The notes under the pieces are model-generated. The model made no database searches, was not told the origin of the DNA, and was given only the letters and a program-made list of their open reading frames with translations. From Aerococcus tenax (lineage in GTDB: Bacteria > Bacillota > Bacilli > Lactobacillales > Aerococcaceae), in assembly GCF_003286645.3 (NCBI RefSeq), contig NZ_CP127382.2, positions 2,023,454 through 2,087,453 on the forward strand: a stretch of 64,000 nucleotides of DNA, read 5' to 3'. Below, piece after piece: positions 1 through 9,500 of the stretch; the first letter of the stretch is position 1, and each line of letters opens with the position of its first letter. Position numbers and translations under genes: made by a program.

Positions 1-675
1 AATGGCTACCACCGCACCGATAAAGGCCGCAAAGGTGGAGTGTCCCACCGCTGCCGCCACCGAGCCGTCTAAGAGTTGACGGATCACATAAACCGCCACT
101 AGCATATAGGCTACCCGGGCGATCTGCTCGGTCACCTGGGAGATGGCACTCTGCTTCATCTCCAGATAGGCTTGAAAGCCCCCTCTAAGAATGGATAAGA
201 GGGGAATCACGGCCAAGGCCGGCACCAAAGAGCGGATGACTAAGACCACATCTTCCTCCCGAGCCGCTGGTAAGTTTTGCGACAGGGCCGGCGCTGCCAG
301 GTAGAGGAGGAGGGCACAGACTAGACCGGTGATGGTCATTAGAATGGTCCCGCTCTTAAAGAGGCGGCGGCTGGTCCCGTATTCTCCCCGGGCCATGTAA
401 TTGGTCATCTGCTTAGAAATGGCGGCTGGCACGCCAGCAATGGCCACCGATAAGAAAATCAAATAATAATTGTAACCAATACTATACAAGGCATTGGCCT
501 GGGTTCCCGTATGGGGGTCTCCAATCCAACGCATCCAAGGAATAATATAGAGGACCCCGATGATCCGTGAGACCATACTGGATATGGACATCCAGGCCGA
601 TCCTTCATTCAATTTGGCTTTTGCGCGTGCTTCCTGGTCGATAACTTCCAGGTCTTTTTCATTTTTTGGCATCAT
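1..675 (-). CDS. Polysaccharide/lipid II flippase family protein (YtgP/SpoVB-like), partial
   Basis: This is the N-terminal part (225 codons) of a gene that runs off the left edge of the window. The translation begins M-M-P-K-N-E-K-D and then has several long hydrophobic helices separated by short charged loops, among them VSRIIGVLYIIPWMRW and AGVPAAISKQMTNYMARGEY. The start-helix wording SSMVSRIIGVLY and the VAGVPAAISKQ segment are typical of the MOP-superfamily exporters of the YtgP/SpoVB/MurJ group. These flip undecaprenyl-linked cell-wall precursors across the membrane (family knowledge). Two ATG codons stand side by side (675 and 672) behind a GGGAGAG ribosome-binding site; the spacing favours 672 slightly. 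It is divergent from the FemX-like gene, another cell-wall function. A MATE-type exporter is the main alternative. Confidence 0.75.
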   Translation of the reverse strand, partial: MMPKNEKDLEVIDQEARAKAKLNEGSAWMSISSMVSRIIGVLYIIPWMRWIGDPHTGTQANALYSIGYNYYLIFLSVAIAGVPAAISKQMTNYMARGEYGTSRRLFKSGTILMTITGLVCALLLYLAAPALSQNLPAAREEDVVLVIRSLVPALAVIPLLSILRGGFQAYLEMKQSAISQVTEQIARVAYMLVAVYVIRQLLDGSVAAAVGHSTFAAFIGAVVAI

Positions 676-841
676 TACTCTCCCAGAATTGTTTGACATG
701 TTTTTTATACATCATAATCTTACTTATTGTACTCAAATTTAGCCATCAATTCAATACAACTTCCCTAGGCTCTTTCAGTCAGCCCCCTACCGTCCATACC
801 GCTAGGGCAAAAATTGCCTGAGTTTTAGGCGGTTTTTTTGC

Positions 842-847
842 TATAAT
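842..847 (+). promoter_or_regulatory. Extended -10 promoter of the FemX-like gene
   Basis: TATAAT at 842-847 is preceded by TG one base upstream (TGCTATAAT), which is an extended -10 element. No good -35 lies at 17 bp. The predicted start of transcription is about 70 nt before the ATG at 925. Confidence 0.55.
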
Positions 848-924
848 GGGAGCTGTTAGACAAGATTTTGCTTATTTTTAGTAAAATAAACAGATAATAT
901 ATTAAACATTAGCAAAGGACTATT

Positions 925-2169
925 ATGATTTTTAAAGAAATTTCAGCCGATCAACTTGAACACTTTCAACAAAAGCAACCCGACCGTCACTTTTTCACCC
1001 AGGGCGCTGACTACCAACGACTGGCCGAAAGCAACCAGACCACTTCCAAAATCCTGGCCGTCGTTGAAGGCGACTCCCTACTGGCTTATGCCATCTTCAT
1101 CTACTACCCTTACAAAAAGTTTTTCTACAAGGTGACCACCCAATTCGGTCCCATTATGGATTATGCCAACACAAACCTGGTCAATTTCTACTTCCACCAC
1201 TTAAAAAATTACTTTAAGAGGAATTGGCGGGTCCTCTGTGTCCGGGTCAACCCCTTCCTCAATGAACGCTACTTCTCCGATGTCGACTTTATCGAGGATA
1301 ATCCCCAAGCCGGCAGCGTGGATAAGGCCCTGCAAGCGGAAGGCTTTATTAAAACTGACCACGACCTCTTCGATGATCCCACCCTGGCTACTCGTTGCGT
1401 CTTTTCCAAGGATTTGACCGGGCTCACCAAGGATAATCTCCTGAAGAACGTCTCACAAATCGCCCGCTACACCATCAACCGTACCATCAAGGAAGGCGTG
1501 CAAGTACGGCCGCTGGATATTTACGATGAAGCCGATGGTAAAATCCTCGATGCCATCAACCAAGAGACCTCAGAACGGATTGGTTTTGAATTAAGAGATT
1601 CCCAATACTTCCGAAATCTCAAAAATATCCTCAAAGACGACCTCATTCTGGCCCTGGCCTATATCGATTGTGACTACTTCCTAAGCCAAACCAAAGAAAC
1701 CATCGAGCATCTCAAAGAAGAAGGTCAAGAACTAGAAGAAAAGCTCGCCTTGGGCAAGGTCAACCCTAAAAAGACCAAGAACAAAATCCGCGAGCTCAAT
1801 GAAAATATCGGTATTTGGGAAAAGAAAATTGAAAAGATCCAAAAGTTGAAAGCAGAAGAAGGCAATATTGTCAACCTGGCCTCAGCCAGCTTTATCCAAT
1901 CGGCTGAGGACTTTATTTACTTCTCCAGCGGGGCCTTCAGCAAGTTTACCCGCTTTGAAGGGCCCTACGCCATCCTCTATCGTATGCTCCTAGAGGCCAT
2001 CGAGAAAAACTTTAGCTACTTTAATTTCTATGGGACCAGTAGCGACTTTTCTGAAGAGGGACCTGATTACGGCGTCCTCCAATTCAAGCGTAACTTCAAG
2101 GGGAATATTGAATGGTTCATGGCCAACTACGAATTAAGAAATGCCCTAGGGAAAATTGTTTCCTGGTAG
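925..2169 (+). CDS. FemX/FemAB-family aminoacyltransferase (peptidoglycan cross-bridge)
   Basis: The 414-residue protein has the size and layout of FemABX non-ribosomal peptidyltransferases. These use aminoacyl-tRNA to add amino acids to the lysine side chain of lipid II at the inner face of the membrane. It starts MIFKEISADQLEHFQQ and has two GNAT-like halves. Between them, at about residues 254-312, is a lysine/glutamate-rich antiparallel coiled coil, the tRNA-synthetase-like arm typical of FemA/FemX/MurM. The C-terminal half contains YFNFYGTSSDFSEEGPDYG and FKRNFKG, which match the family's conserved end. The start ATG at 925 has AAAGGA at 914-919. It is monocistronic, with its own terminator downstream. 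Which amino acid is transferred cannot be told from the sequence. Confidence 0.88.
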   Translation: MIFKEISADQLEHFQQKQPDRHFFTQGADYQRLAESNQTTSKILAVVEGDSLLAYAIFIYYPYKKFFYKVTTQFGPIMDYANTNLVNFYFHHLKNYFKRNWRVLCVRVNPFLNERYFSDVDFIEDNPQAGSVDKALQAEGFIKTDHDLFDDPTLATRCVFSKDLTGLTKDNLLKNVSQIARYTINRTIKEGVQVRPLDIYDEADGKILDAINQETSERIGFELRDSQYFRNLKNILKDDLILALAYIDCDYFLSQTKETIEHLKEEGQELEEKLALGKVNPKKTKNKIRELNENIGIWEKKIEKIQKLKAEEGNIVNLASASFIQSAEDFIYFSSGAFSKFTRFEGPYAILYRMLLEAIEKNFSYFNFYGTSSDFSEEGPDYGVLQFKRNFKGNIEWFMANYELRNALGKIVSW

Positions 2170-2194
2170 GACTGACCCTAGCTATAGTAAAAAT

Positions 2195-2236
2195 AAGGCG
2201 CTGGTGAAGCTACACATGCTCCACCAGCGCCTTTTT
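2195..2236 (+). terminator. Rho-independent terminator after the FemX-like gene
   Basis: A 12-bp stem (AAGGCGCTGGTG at 2195-2206 with CACCAGCGCCTT at 2222-2233) is followed by a T-run. The preceding A-run makes it partly bidirectional. Confidence 0.85.
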
Positions 2237-2355
2237 CTTGTGGCCATTATTGACTAAAGCTTCTTTTTACTCGCTCAAAACCTTCCCTTAGAGCGGTCTA
2301 ATCCTTGTTGAGCTTTCATCTTATATCTATCTGAAGCCCATCAAAGGACCTACCC

Positions 2356-3090
2356 TTATTTTGTTTTAGCTAATTCTTGACAAGATAATTGGTAGAATAA
2401 GCCCGTAACTCCCACATTGACTAAAAGGAATAAAACCAGTTCAGCCAAGCTAAAGTCTTCAAGCGCTCGGCTGCGTAAGGCCACCATGACTTGGGAGTAA
2501 GGATAGAATGGCACCAAGTTTTCATTGATGAAGAGCAAGACAAAGCCACCCATAGCACCTAGGGCGGAAAGGCCCACTGACTGGCTGAAATTTCTGCTTT
2601 TAGAAAAGAGATAACTTTGAATAGAAAGAATGCTTGCCGAAGCCAACACTGACAGGGCAATCCATTTTAAATTGACCAAGACATCCAGCGATAAAGCCAG
2701 GTCTGCAGCCCACGCTCCTCCAAGATAGACTAAGAAAAGCATTACCTGGACGAGAACGACGATTCCAAGAACCGCTACAAGCTTGCTAAAAAGCAGCTTC
2801 CTAATCGATACGGCATTGGCTCGAAGCATTTCAATATTCTTTCTTTCAAATTCTTGATTTAAGCTCATGGAGATAAAAATGGCCAGCATGGGCGCCGATA
2901 AAACCTGGCTGTAATAAAAAGTCAGCTGGCCCCACATGACTTGGTATTGGGTGCCTTCAGTAAAAACGGACTGGTTGGCAAAATAGATCCCCAAACCAAT
3001 AAAGCTGGCTATAGCCAGAAAGACCAGGCCGATACAGACTAATTGGACTTTTCTCAATTTAACCCATTCTTGTGCTAGATAGTCTCTCAT
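2356..3090 (-). CDS. ABC transporter permease, lantibiotic-immunity type (subunit 2)
   Basis: A 244-residue integral membrane protein with about six hydrophobic segments. The opening MRDYLAQEWVKLRKVQLV is the usual start of BcrB/NukG/MutE-like ABC-2 permeases. The start codon overlaps the stop of the upstream permease gene by 4 nt (3087-3090), so translation is coupled. Together with the two upstream genes it would form a two-permease, one-ATPase exporter of the bacitracin/lantibiotic self-protection class (family knowledge). No bacteriocin precursor, modification gene or two-component system is next to it, so an immunity role is unproven and general peptide-antibiotic resistance is equally possible. 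Confidence 0.75.
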   Translation of the reverse strand: MRDYLAQEWVKLRKVQLVCIGLVFLAIASFIGLGIYFANQSVFTEGTQYQVMWGQLTFYYSQVLSAPMLAIFISMSLNQEFERKNIEMLRANAVSIRKLLFSKLVAVLGIVVLVQVMLFLVYLGGAWAADLALSLDVLVNLKWIALSVLASASILSIQSYLFSKSRNFSQSVGLSALGAMGGFVLLFINENLVPFYPYSQVMVALRSRALEDFSLAELVLFLLVNVGVTGLFYQLSCQELAKTK

Positions 3091-3839
3091 GCGAAGGCCC
3101 CCTTTCTGGCAATCATGGCCCGGATGACAACCGCTATGATAGCTAGGTAAAGCAAATAAAGCAGTAAACGTAATCCCAGATACCCATCCAAAACATAGGT
3201 ATAAGTCATACTATCAACTAGGCTGAATTTATAGGGGGCTAAGTAGCCTGCCCCTAAAAAAGGTAGGATAAAACTCCCAAGCGCTGAGGTTTTTGAGGCT
3301 AAAACCAGGCCAAAAAAGCCACCCATAAAACCTAAGGATAACAAAAGCCCTTGTTTTTCGATCACCAACGCCAGGAATAAATAGAAGTAGATTAAGCTGA
3401 GACTGGCTAGAAATTGTCCAATCACTTGCAGGAGACTGATTGACAGAGGAACATGGACCCCATGGCTATAGGCATATAGGGTCACAAGCCCGGTTTGGAC
3501 GATTGCAATTAGCAGGAAAAATAAGGCCGTGAGGAGCAATTTACTATCAAAAATCTTCAGTGTGCTTCTGCCATTGGCATTTTGCAGTTTAAAGGTCTGC
3601 CCCATTCTTTCATTGTTAACGATCCGACTGGTAAAAATACTAATGGCTATGGGGAGTAAGAGGCTATTAACGGTCTGATTATTAAACAAGACCCCTACCG
3701 CATCTAGTTGGCGGCTGGAAAACTCACTCCCCACACTGACTAGATTCCATAGCAAGGCCACCAGCATCAGGATGGCTGCGAGCGAAAATGACCGGGTTCT
3801 GCGACTCTTTAAAAGTTCGATTCCTAAAGCTTTCACCAT
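3087..3839 (-). CDS. ABC transporter permease, lantibiotic-immunity type (subunit 1)
   Basis: A 250-residue membrane protein that starts MVKALGIELLKSRRTRSFSL, a typical cytosolic N-terminus (IELLKxKR) of ABC-2 permeases in the NukE/MutE/BcrB family. It has six or so predicted transmembrane helices. It begins one base after the stop of the ATPase gene and overlaps the second permease gene by 4 nt, giving a tight three-gene operon (ATPase, permease, permease). The two permeases share topology but little obvious identity, which fits a heterodimeric channel. Confidence 0.77.
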   Translation of the reverse strand: MVKALGIELLKSRRTRSFSLAAILMLVALLWNLVSVGSEFSSRQLDAVGVLFNNQTVNSLLLPIAISIFTSRIVNNERMGQTFKLQNANGRSTLKIFDSKLLLTALFFLLIAIVQTGLVTLYAYSHGVHVPLSISLLQVIGQFLASLSLIYFYLFLALVIEKQGLLLSLGFMGGFFGLVLASKTSALGSFILPFLGAGYLAPYKFSLVDSMTYTYVLDGYLGLRLLLYLLYLAIIAVVIRAMIARKGAFA

Positions 3840-3840
3840 C

Positions 3841-4749
3841 CTATACCTCCTTGGTTAACTGTAGAAAAATATCTTCCAGACTTTCCTGTTTGGACTCGAT
3901 TCTAAAAAGCGGGAAACCCATCTCAACCAAGGCTTTGGCGATCAAGGCGACCTGGTCATCAGTCGTCCGATTGATTTTCAGAATATGGTCCGCCACTTCA
4001 AAGTCATTGGGCCCATAGTATTGACTTAACAAACGCTCTACTGACTGGCTTTCAAATTTTCCGCGAAATTCGATCCAATGATTGGCATTGATTTGGTCAA
4101 TTTCACCTTCGTAGACCAGTCTTCCGTGATTAATAATCCCTACACGATCAGCCATCTGCTCAATTTCAGATAAAATATGACTGGAAATCAAGACGGTCAA
4201 ACCCTGACTCTTGGCCAGATTAATAATCAACTCTCTGACCTCGTGGATACCGCTAGGATCTAAGCCGTTGGTTGGCTCATCAAGCAGTAAGATTTGGGGT
4301 TGCTTGACTAAGGCAAAGGCAAGGGCTAAGCGCTGTTTCATCCCTAAAGAATAGTCTTTGGCCAGTTTTTTCTGATTTTTCTCTTCAGCTAAGCCAACTA
4401 ATTCAAGGGTTTCCAAAATATTTTGCTTATCAAAACCCAGCATTTTTTGAAAAACTAAGAGATTTTCATATCCGGTTAAATTGGGATAGTAGGAGGGCTC
4501 TTCAATCATTGAGCCGATGTCATTTAAATAAGCCCTATTTGCTAGAATGGATTGACCGCCGACTTCAATCTGACCCGATGAGGGTGGGATTAAGGATAGA
4601 ATCATCTTCATGGTGGTGGTTTTTCCGGCTCCGTTAGGTCCCAAGAAACCATAGATTTCTCCTTTTCTCACGGTAAGATGATCCAAGTCAACCGAATGCT
4701 GGCCATTAAAGTCCTTCTTCAAATTTTTAACTTCAATCATATTGGTCAT
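3841..4749 (-). CDS. ABC transporter ATP-binding protein, BcrA/NukF-like
   Basis: An ATPase of about 302 residues that would drive the two permeases downstream. Walker A is GPNGAGKTT, the signature motif reads YSLGMKQRLALAFAL and Walker B is ILLLDEPTNGLD, followed by a SSHILSE switch region. The stretch MIEEPSYYPNLTGYENL after the Q-loop is characteristic of bacitracin/lantibiotic-protection ATPases. I start it at 4749 (MTNMIEV) because GGAAGAGG lies 6-7 nt upstream. An open frame continues 25 codons further upstream but has no ribosome-binding site and does not look like ABC sequence. Confidence 0.85.
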   Translation of the reverse strand: MTNMIEVKNLKKDFNGQHSVDLDHLTVRKGEIYGFLGPNGAGKTTTMKMILSLIPPSSGQIEVGGQSILANRAYLNDIGSMIEEPSYYPNLTGYENLLVFQKMLGFDKQNILETLELVGLAEEKNQKKLAKDYSLGMKQRLALAFALVKQPQILLLDEPTNGLDPSGIHEVRELIINLAKSQGLTVLISSHILSEIEQMADRVGIINHGRLVYEGEIDQINANHWIEFRGKFESQSVERLLSQYYGPNDFEVADHILKINRTTDDQVALIAKALVEMGFPLFRIESKQESLEDIFLQLTKEV

Positions 4750-4980
4750 GTCATGCCTCTTCCTATCAGTAAAAATCATTTGCAATATACTTTTTAGATC
4801 ATATCTCATTATAGGTTGAAGCAAGTAGACCAGCCTTTACCTAAACTTACAAATCGAAGGGGGAAGCTTACAGTTTTGTAAGGTTAATTGATGTTTATTA
4901 ACTCAAGGCCTGACTGCGCTTAGCTGTGCTTATATCTACTCCACGGTCCCAGAGAAGATCCTTTCTTTAACTTCAAGCCA

Positions 4981-5014
4981 AAGAAAAAATGTCATACCAT
5001 CACTGATATGACAT
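4981..5014 (-). terminator. Terminator downstream of pepT
   Basis: On the minus strand an 8-bp stem (ATGTCATA at 4989-4996 with TATGACAT at 5007-5014) is followed by a T-rich tract (4981-4988). It lies about 80 nt past the pepT stop. The rest of the 4750-5092 gap holds the upstream region of the ABC operon and nothing else I can recognise. Confidence 0.7.
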
Positions 5015-5092
5015 TAATGATAAAAATTCTCATCAACACGATTTGACAAAGTACCATTGTTTATCGACATGATTTTGATCTCAGTCGTTGTC

Positions 5093-6313
5093 TTAGCCCC
5101 TAATAATGGCGACAATGACCTCTTGCAGGGCTTGGAGGCCTTCCGCACTGACAAATTCGTATTGGCCGTGGAGGTTTTCCCCGCCGGTAAAGATATTAGC
5201 GGTAGGGAGGCCCTTGAAGTTGAAGACACAGCCATCCATGCCGCCACGGAAGGGTTGGACATCAGGTTCAATGCCACAGTCCCGGTAAGCCTTCAGCGCC
5301 CGTTCCATAACGTAGGGATGGTGGTCGAGAACTTCTTTAATATTCTTGTACTGGTCCGAAATTTCATAGCGGATCCGCGGCCGTTTATACTGGCTATTGA
5401 TCTTATCCACCACTTGGGCAAAGATTTCCTTACGTTCCTGGAACTTGTCCGGGTCATGGTCACGGATAATAAAGACTTGGTGAACCTGACCTAAGTCCCC
5501 ACTTTGTTCGGTTAACATGAAGTAACCCTCATAGCCATCGGTCTCTTCAGGCACTTGGTCCTTGGGCAGGTCGTTGACGATCTGAGCCCCTAGGTGCAAG
5601 GGATTAATGGCATTGCCCTTGGAAGAACCGGGATGGACACTCTTGCCCTCGATCCAGACTTCTACCTGGGCCGCGTTAAAGGTCTCTCCTTCAATCTTAC
5701 CCACCCGGCCTGAATCTGGTGTATAGGCAAAGTCGGCCCCAAAGCCTTCCACGTCAAAACGGTAGGCCCCTAAAAGGCCAATTTCTTCATCGACCACAAA
5801 GGCGATTCTGACTTTGCCGTGCTCAATTTCGGGGTGGTCTAGGAAGTATTCCATGGCCCCAATGATCCCCACCATACCAGCCTTGTCATCAGCACCAAGC
5901 AGGGTGGTCCCGTCACTGGTAATCAGGGTCTGGCCCACATAGTCTTTGAGAAAGGGAAATTCGGCCACTTCCATGACAATCCCTTCATCCTCGTTTAAAA
6001 CAATGTCCTCGCCGTCATAATTTTCATGGACCTGGGGTTGAATATTTTCCGCATTGAAATCAGCCGTATCCACATGGGCGATAAAAGCAATCACGGGGTA
6101 GTCTTTGTCAGTATTGGCTTCTAAGGTCGCCGTCACACAGGCCCGCTTACGGTCAAAATCGACCTCACTTAGACCCAGTTCCTTCAGCTCTCCAGCAATG
6201 CTTTCTAAGAAGTCCAGCTGACTTTTACTACTGGGAAAGCTGTCACTATGCATATCTGAGCGAGTATTAACCTTGGCATAGCGAATAAAACGCTCGCTTA
6301 AACTTTCAGACAT
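5093..6313 (-). CDS. pepT: Peptidase T (tripeptide aminopeptidase)
   Basis: A 406-residue M20B metallopeptidase that removes the N-terminal residue from tripeptides in the cytoplasm. It starts MSESLSERFIRYAKVNTRSD, near-canonical for PepT. Zinc-site motifs are visible: AHVDTADF (His and Asp ligands), GADDKAG (bridging Asp), VDEEIGLLGA (catalytic Glu and ligand Glu) and TPDSG further on. The C-terminus carries the conserved FRGGMDGCVF and GLPTANIFTGGENLHG blocks. Full length for the family. The ribosome-binding site GAAAGGAG precedes the ATG. It is transcribed alone. Confidence 0.95.
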   Translation of the reverse strand: MSESLSERFIRYAKVNTRSDMHSDSFPSSKSQLDFLESIAGELKELGLSEVDFDRKRACVTATLEANTDKDYPVIAFIAHVDTADFNAENIQPQVHENYDGEDIVLNEDEGIVMEVAEFPFLKDYVGQTLITSDGTTLLGADDKAGMVGIIGAMEYFLDHPEIEHGKVRIAFVVDEEIGLLGAYRFDVEGFGADFAYTPDSGRVGKIEGETFNAAQVEVWIEGKSVHPGSSKGNAINPLHLGAQIVNDLPKDQVPEETDGYEGYFMLTEQSGDLGQVHQVFIIRDHDPDKFQERKEIFAQVVDKINSQYKRPRIRYEISDQYKNIKEVLDHHPYVMERALKAYRDCGIEPDVQPFRGGMDGCVFNFKGLPTANIFTGGENLHGQYEFVSAEGLQALQEVIVAIIRG

Positions 6314-6475
6314 GGTCTAGCTCCTTTCTCATAAGCTTTTACAGCTATCTTTCACTGTTTATATCAAATTGTCAAACCTTTTGTGCAATAAAAATCCGCA
6401 CTCAGACAATAGGTATATTTGATTGTAGAAAAAATGAGGCCTTATGACATCGATCTTTTCTGACCTTAAAAGCAA

Positions 6476-6518
6476 AAAGTGCTTTTACCCATGTTGATGA
6501 CACAGGCCTAAGCACTTT
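6476..6518 (-). terminator. Terminator downstream of the LPXTG surface protein gene
   Basis: AAAGTGCTT (6476-6484) pairs with AAGCACTTT (6510-6518). Read on the minus strand the hairpin is followed by TTTGCTTTT. It lies about 80 nt beyond the stop codon at 6599. Confidence 0.65.
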
Positions 6519-6598
6519 CGGAGTGATTTTTGAAATATCGTTTGTTATTACAATGATTCTTTTCTTTACAATGTGTCCTTCTTTTCCACGATTAGGTC

Positions 6599-9500
6599 TC
6601 AGCGCTTGGATTTGTTATTCTTCCCCAGCCAAGCGAAGAGACAACCCACAAAGACTGCTCCCAATCCTAAAACCAGCCAATCCTGAGTCTCACTATCCAA
6701 GCCAGTCTTAGGTAAATCCGCTTTTTTATGGACTTGTTTTTGACCTGGTTGGTATGGATTTGTGACAGGATGTTCCACTTTTGTTGAGGTCATCGGTGGT
6801 GTCTCTTGCTTCTTTGGTTTATCCGGCGGCGTCACAGGTGATGTTTCCGGTTTCTTCGCTTTGTCCGGTGGTGTCACAGGTGGCGTTTCTGGTCCCTTTG
6901 GTTTATCCGGAGGCGTCACGGGTGGCGTTTCTGGTCCCTTTGGTTTATCCGGAGGCGTCACGGGTGGTGTTTCCGGCTTCTTCGGTTTATCCGGTGGCGC
7001 CACAGGTGGCGTTTCTGGCTTCTTCGGTTTGTCCGGCGGCGTTACAGGTGGAGTCTCCGGTTTCTTCGGTTTGTCCGGAGGCGTCACGGGTGGCGTTTCC
7101 GGCTTCTTTGGTTTATCTGGTGGCGTCACGGGTGGCGTTTCTGGTTTCTTTGGTTTATCCGGCGGCGTCACAGGTGGCGTTTCCGGCTTCTTCGGTTTGT
7201 CCGGAGGGGTTTGTGGTTCTTCTGGAGGATAAGCTTGGTTAACTACTTTAAAGCCGTCCTTCATCCTTCCTAAGTAAGTCACTTTAAAACACTGTCCAGC
7301 GACTTGTATCGATCCCTTGTATTCATCTACTTCCTTAATACTGTATTCATAGACTTTGGTGTTTTCAATCGATTCGTAAACTGGCAGGTCTTTGAATGAA
7401 CCGGACCAGTGATTTTCCGCTGACAAGGTCAGCTTCTTACCAGTCGCTTGGCCATCACGGTAAAGTTCCACTTCAAGTTTATCTACTGGCGCGTTCAGCG
7501 ATTCACCCTGAGAATTCAGCCAGGTCTTCGTCACTTTAAGCTCTCTGGTTGGAGGTGTCATTGGTGTCCAGGATGGCGTTTCTTGGTTGAGAATAGTGAA
7601 GCCATCCTTCATTGTCCCTTGATAGCTCACCTTGAACCATTTTCCAGCGACTTGAATTGAACCCTTGGCTTCGCCTACTTCTTTAATACTGTATTCGTAA
7701 GCCTTAGGGTTCTCAATCGATTCATAAACTGGCAGGTCTTTGAAAGATCCGGCCCAGTGATTTTCCGCTGACACGGTCAGTTTCTTACCAGTCGCTTGAC
7801 CGTCGCGGTAAAGTTCCACTTCAAGTTTATCTACTGGCGCGTTCAGCGATTCACCCTGAGAATTCAGCCAGGTCTTCGTCACTTTAAGCTCCCGAGTCGG
7901 TGGGGTCATTGGGGTCCAAGATGGGGTTTCTTGGTTAGCCACTTTGAAACCATCCTTCATCGACCCTTGATAGCTCACCTTGAACCACTTTCCAGTCAAC
8001 TGAATTGCACCCTTGTCCTCGCCTACTTCCTTAATGCTGTATTTGTAAGCTTTGGTGTTTTCAATCGATTCGTAAACGGGCAGATTCTTAAAGGCCCCAG
8101 TCCAGTGGTTTTCTGCCGACAAGGTCAGTTTCTTACCAGTTGCTTGGCCATCACGGTAAAGCTCCACTTCAATGTTATCGATTGAAGCTTTCAATGCCTC
8201 AGCTTGGGCATTCAGCCAAGCCTTCGTCACTTTAAGCTCCCGAGTCGGTGGGGTCATTGGGGTCCAGGTTGGCGTCTCTTGATTGAGAATAGTGAAGCCA
8301 CCCTTCATTGTTCCTTGATAGCTCACCTTGAACCACTTGCTAGAAACTTGAATTGAACCCTTGTCTTCACCCACTTCTTTAATACTGTAGTCGTAGGCTT
8401 TGGTGTTTTCAATCGATTCGTAAACGGGGAGGTCATTGAAAGCTCCACTCCAGTGGTTTTCCGCTGACAAAGTCAGTTTCTTACCGGTTGCTTGACCATC
8501 ACGGTAGAGTTCCACTTCAATTTTATCTACTGGCGCGTTCAGCGATTCACCCTGAGAATTCAGCCAGGTCTTCGTCACTTTAAGTTCTCGACTCGGTGGC
8601 GTCATTGGCGTCCAGGTTGGCATCTCTTGATTAAGAATGGTAAAACCGTCCTTCATCGTCCCTGAGTAAGTCACCTTGAACCATTTTCCATCAACTTGAA
8701 TAGCCCCTTTATCTTCACCTACTTCTTTAATACTGTATGCGTAGGCTTTGGTGTTTTCAATCGATTCGTAAACTGGTAGGTCTTTGAAAGCTCCAGTCCA
8801 GTGGTTTTCTGCCGACAAGATCAGTTTTTTACCAGTGGCTTGGCCATCACGGTAAAGTTCTACTTCAATTTTATCAACTGGCGCGCTCAGTGACTCGCCT
8901 TGGGAGTTTAACCAAGCTTTCGTCACTTTGATTTCTCGTCTTGGTATCCTGAATGGGATTTCGGTGTTGGTAATTATGAAACCTCGACTGACATCACCAG
9001 CTACATTTTGTCTGATATCCGTCCGATATCCTGCCACAGGGGCTTCTTCTACGGTATATTCAATGGGACTGCCGTCTGACTTGAATTTAGCTAGATTTTC
9101 AAAAGTATGCATCCAGAAGGTATCAACTGAAATTTTGCCTTCTTGAATCTTTTCACCGTCTGCTTTTAAGAAAACGGTGACCTCCTTTAACATCTTCCCT
9201 ATCCAAAACTTAGTGACTGGAATTGATAGTTTTTCTTCTACCTTTTTATTAGTAATAGATTTAATGGCCAAGTTCTCTGGATTATCAAAGTCTTTGGCCC
9301 CGACAGCTATGGGACGAGGATCCAATTGATAGCCGACTGGTGCTTGACTTTCCTTCAAGGTGTAAGCATCTCTCAGTAGGTTTTTAATCACGATTTCTCC
9401 CGCTTGGTTGGTCTCATACTCACCAATAAGGGCGCCAGTACGGTTGCGAATCAGCTTAAATTTAGCGCCTGCTAAGGTTTTATTGGGATCCGCTTGATCC

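Noticed and set aside
560..742. 60-codon plus-strand open frame
   Set aside because: It is antisense to the N-terminus of the flippase gene and has no start signal.
2356..4749. Lantibiotic biosynthesis locus
   Set aside because: Only the exporter-type ABC genes are present; no precursor peptide, modification enzyme or two-component system was seen within several kb.
6762..7242. Plus-strand open frames of 153-156 codons opposite the surface-protein stalk
   Set aside because: They are shadows of the 42-bp repeats, rich in Gly-Val-Ser repeats, without start signals.
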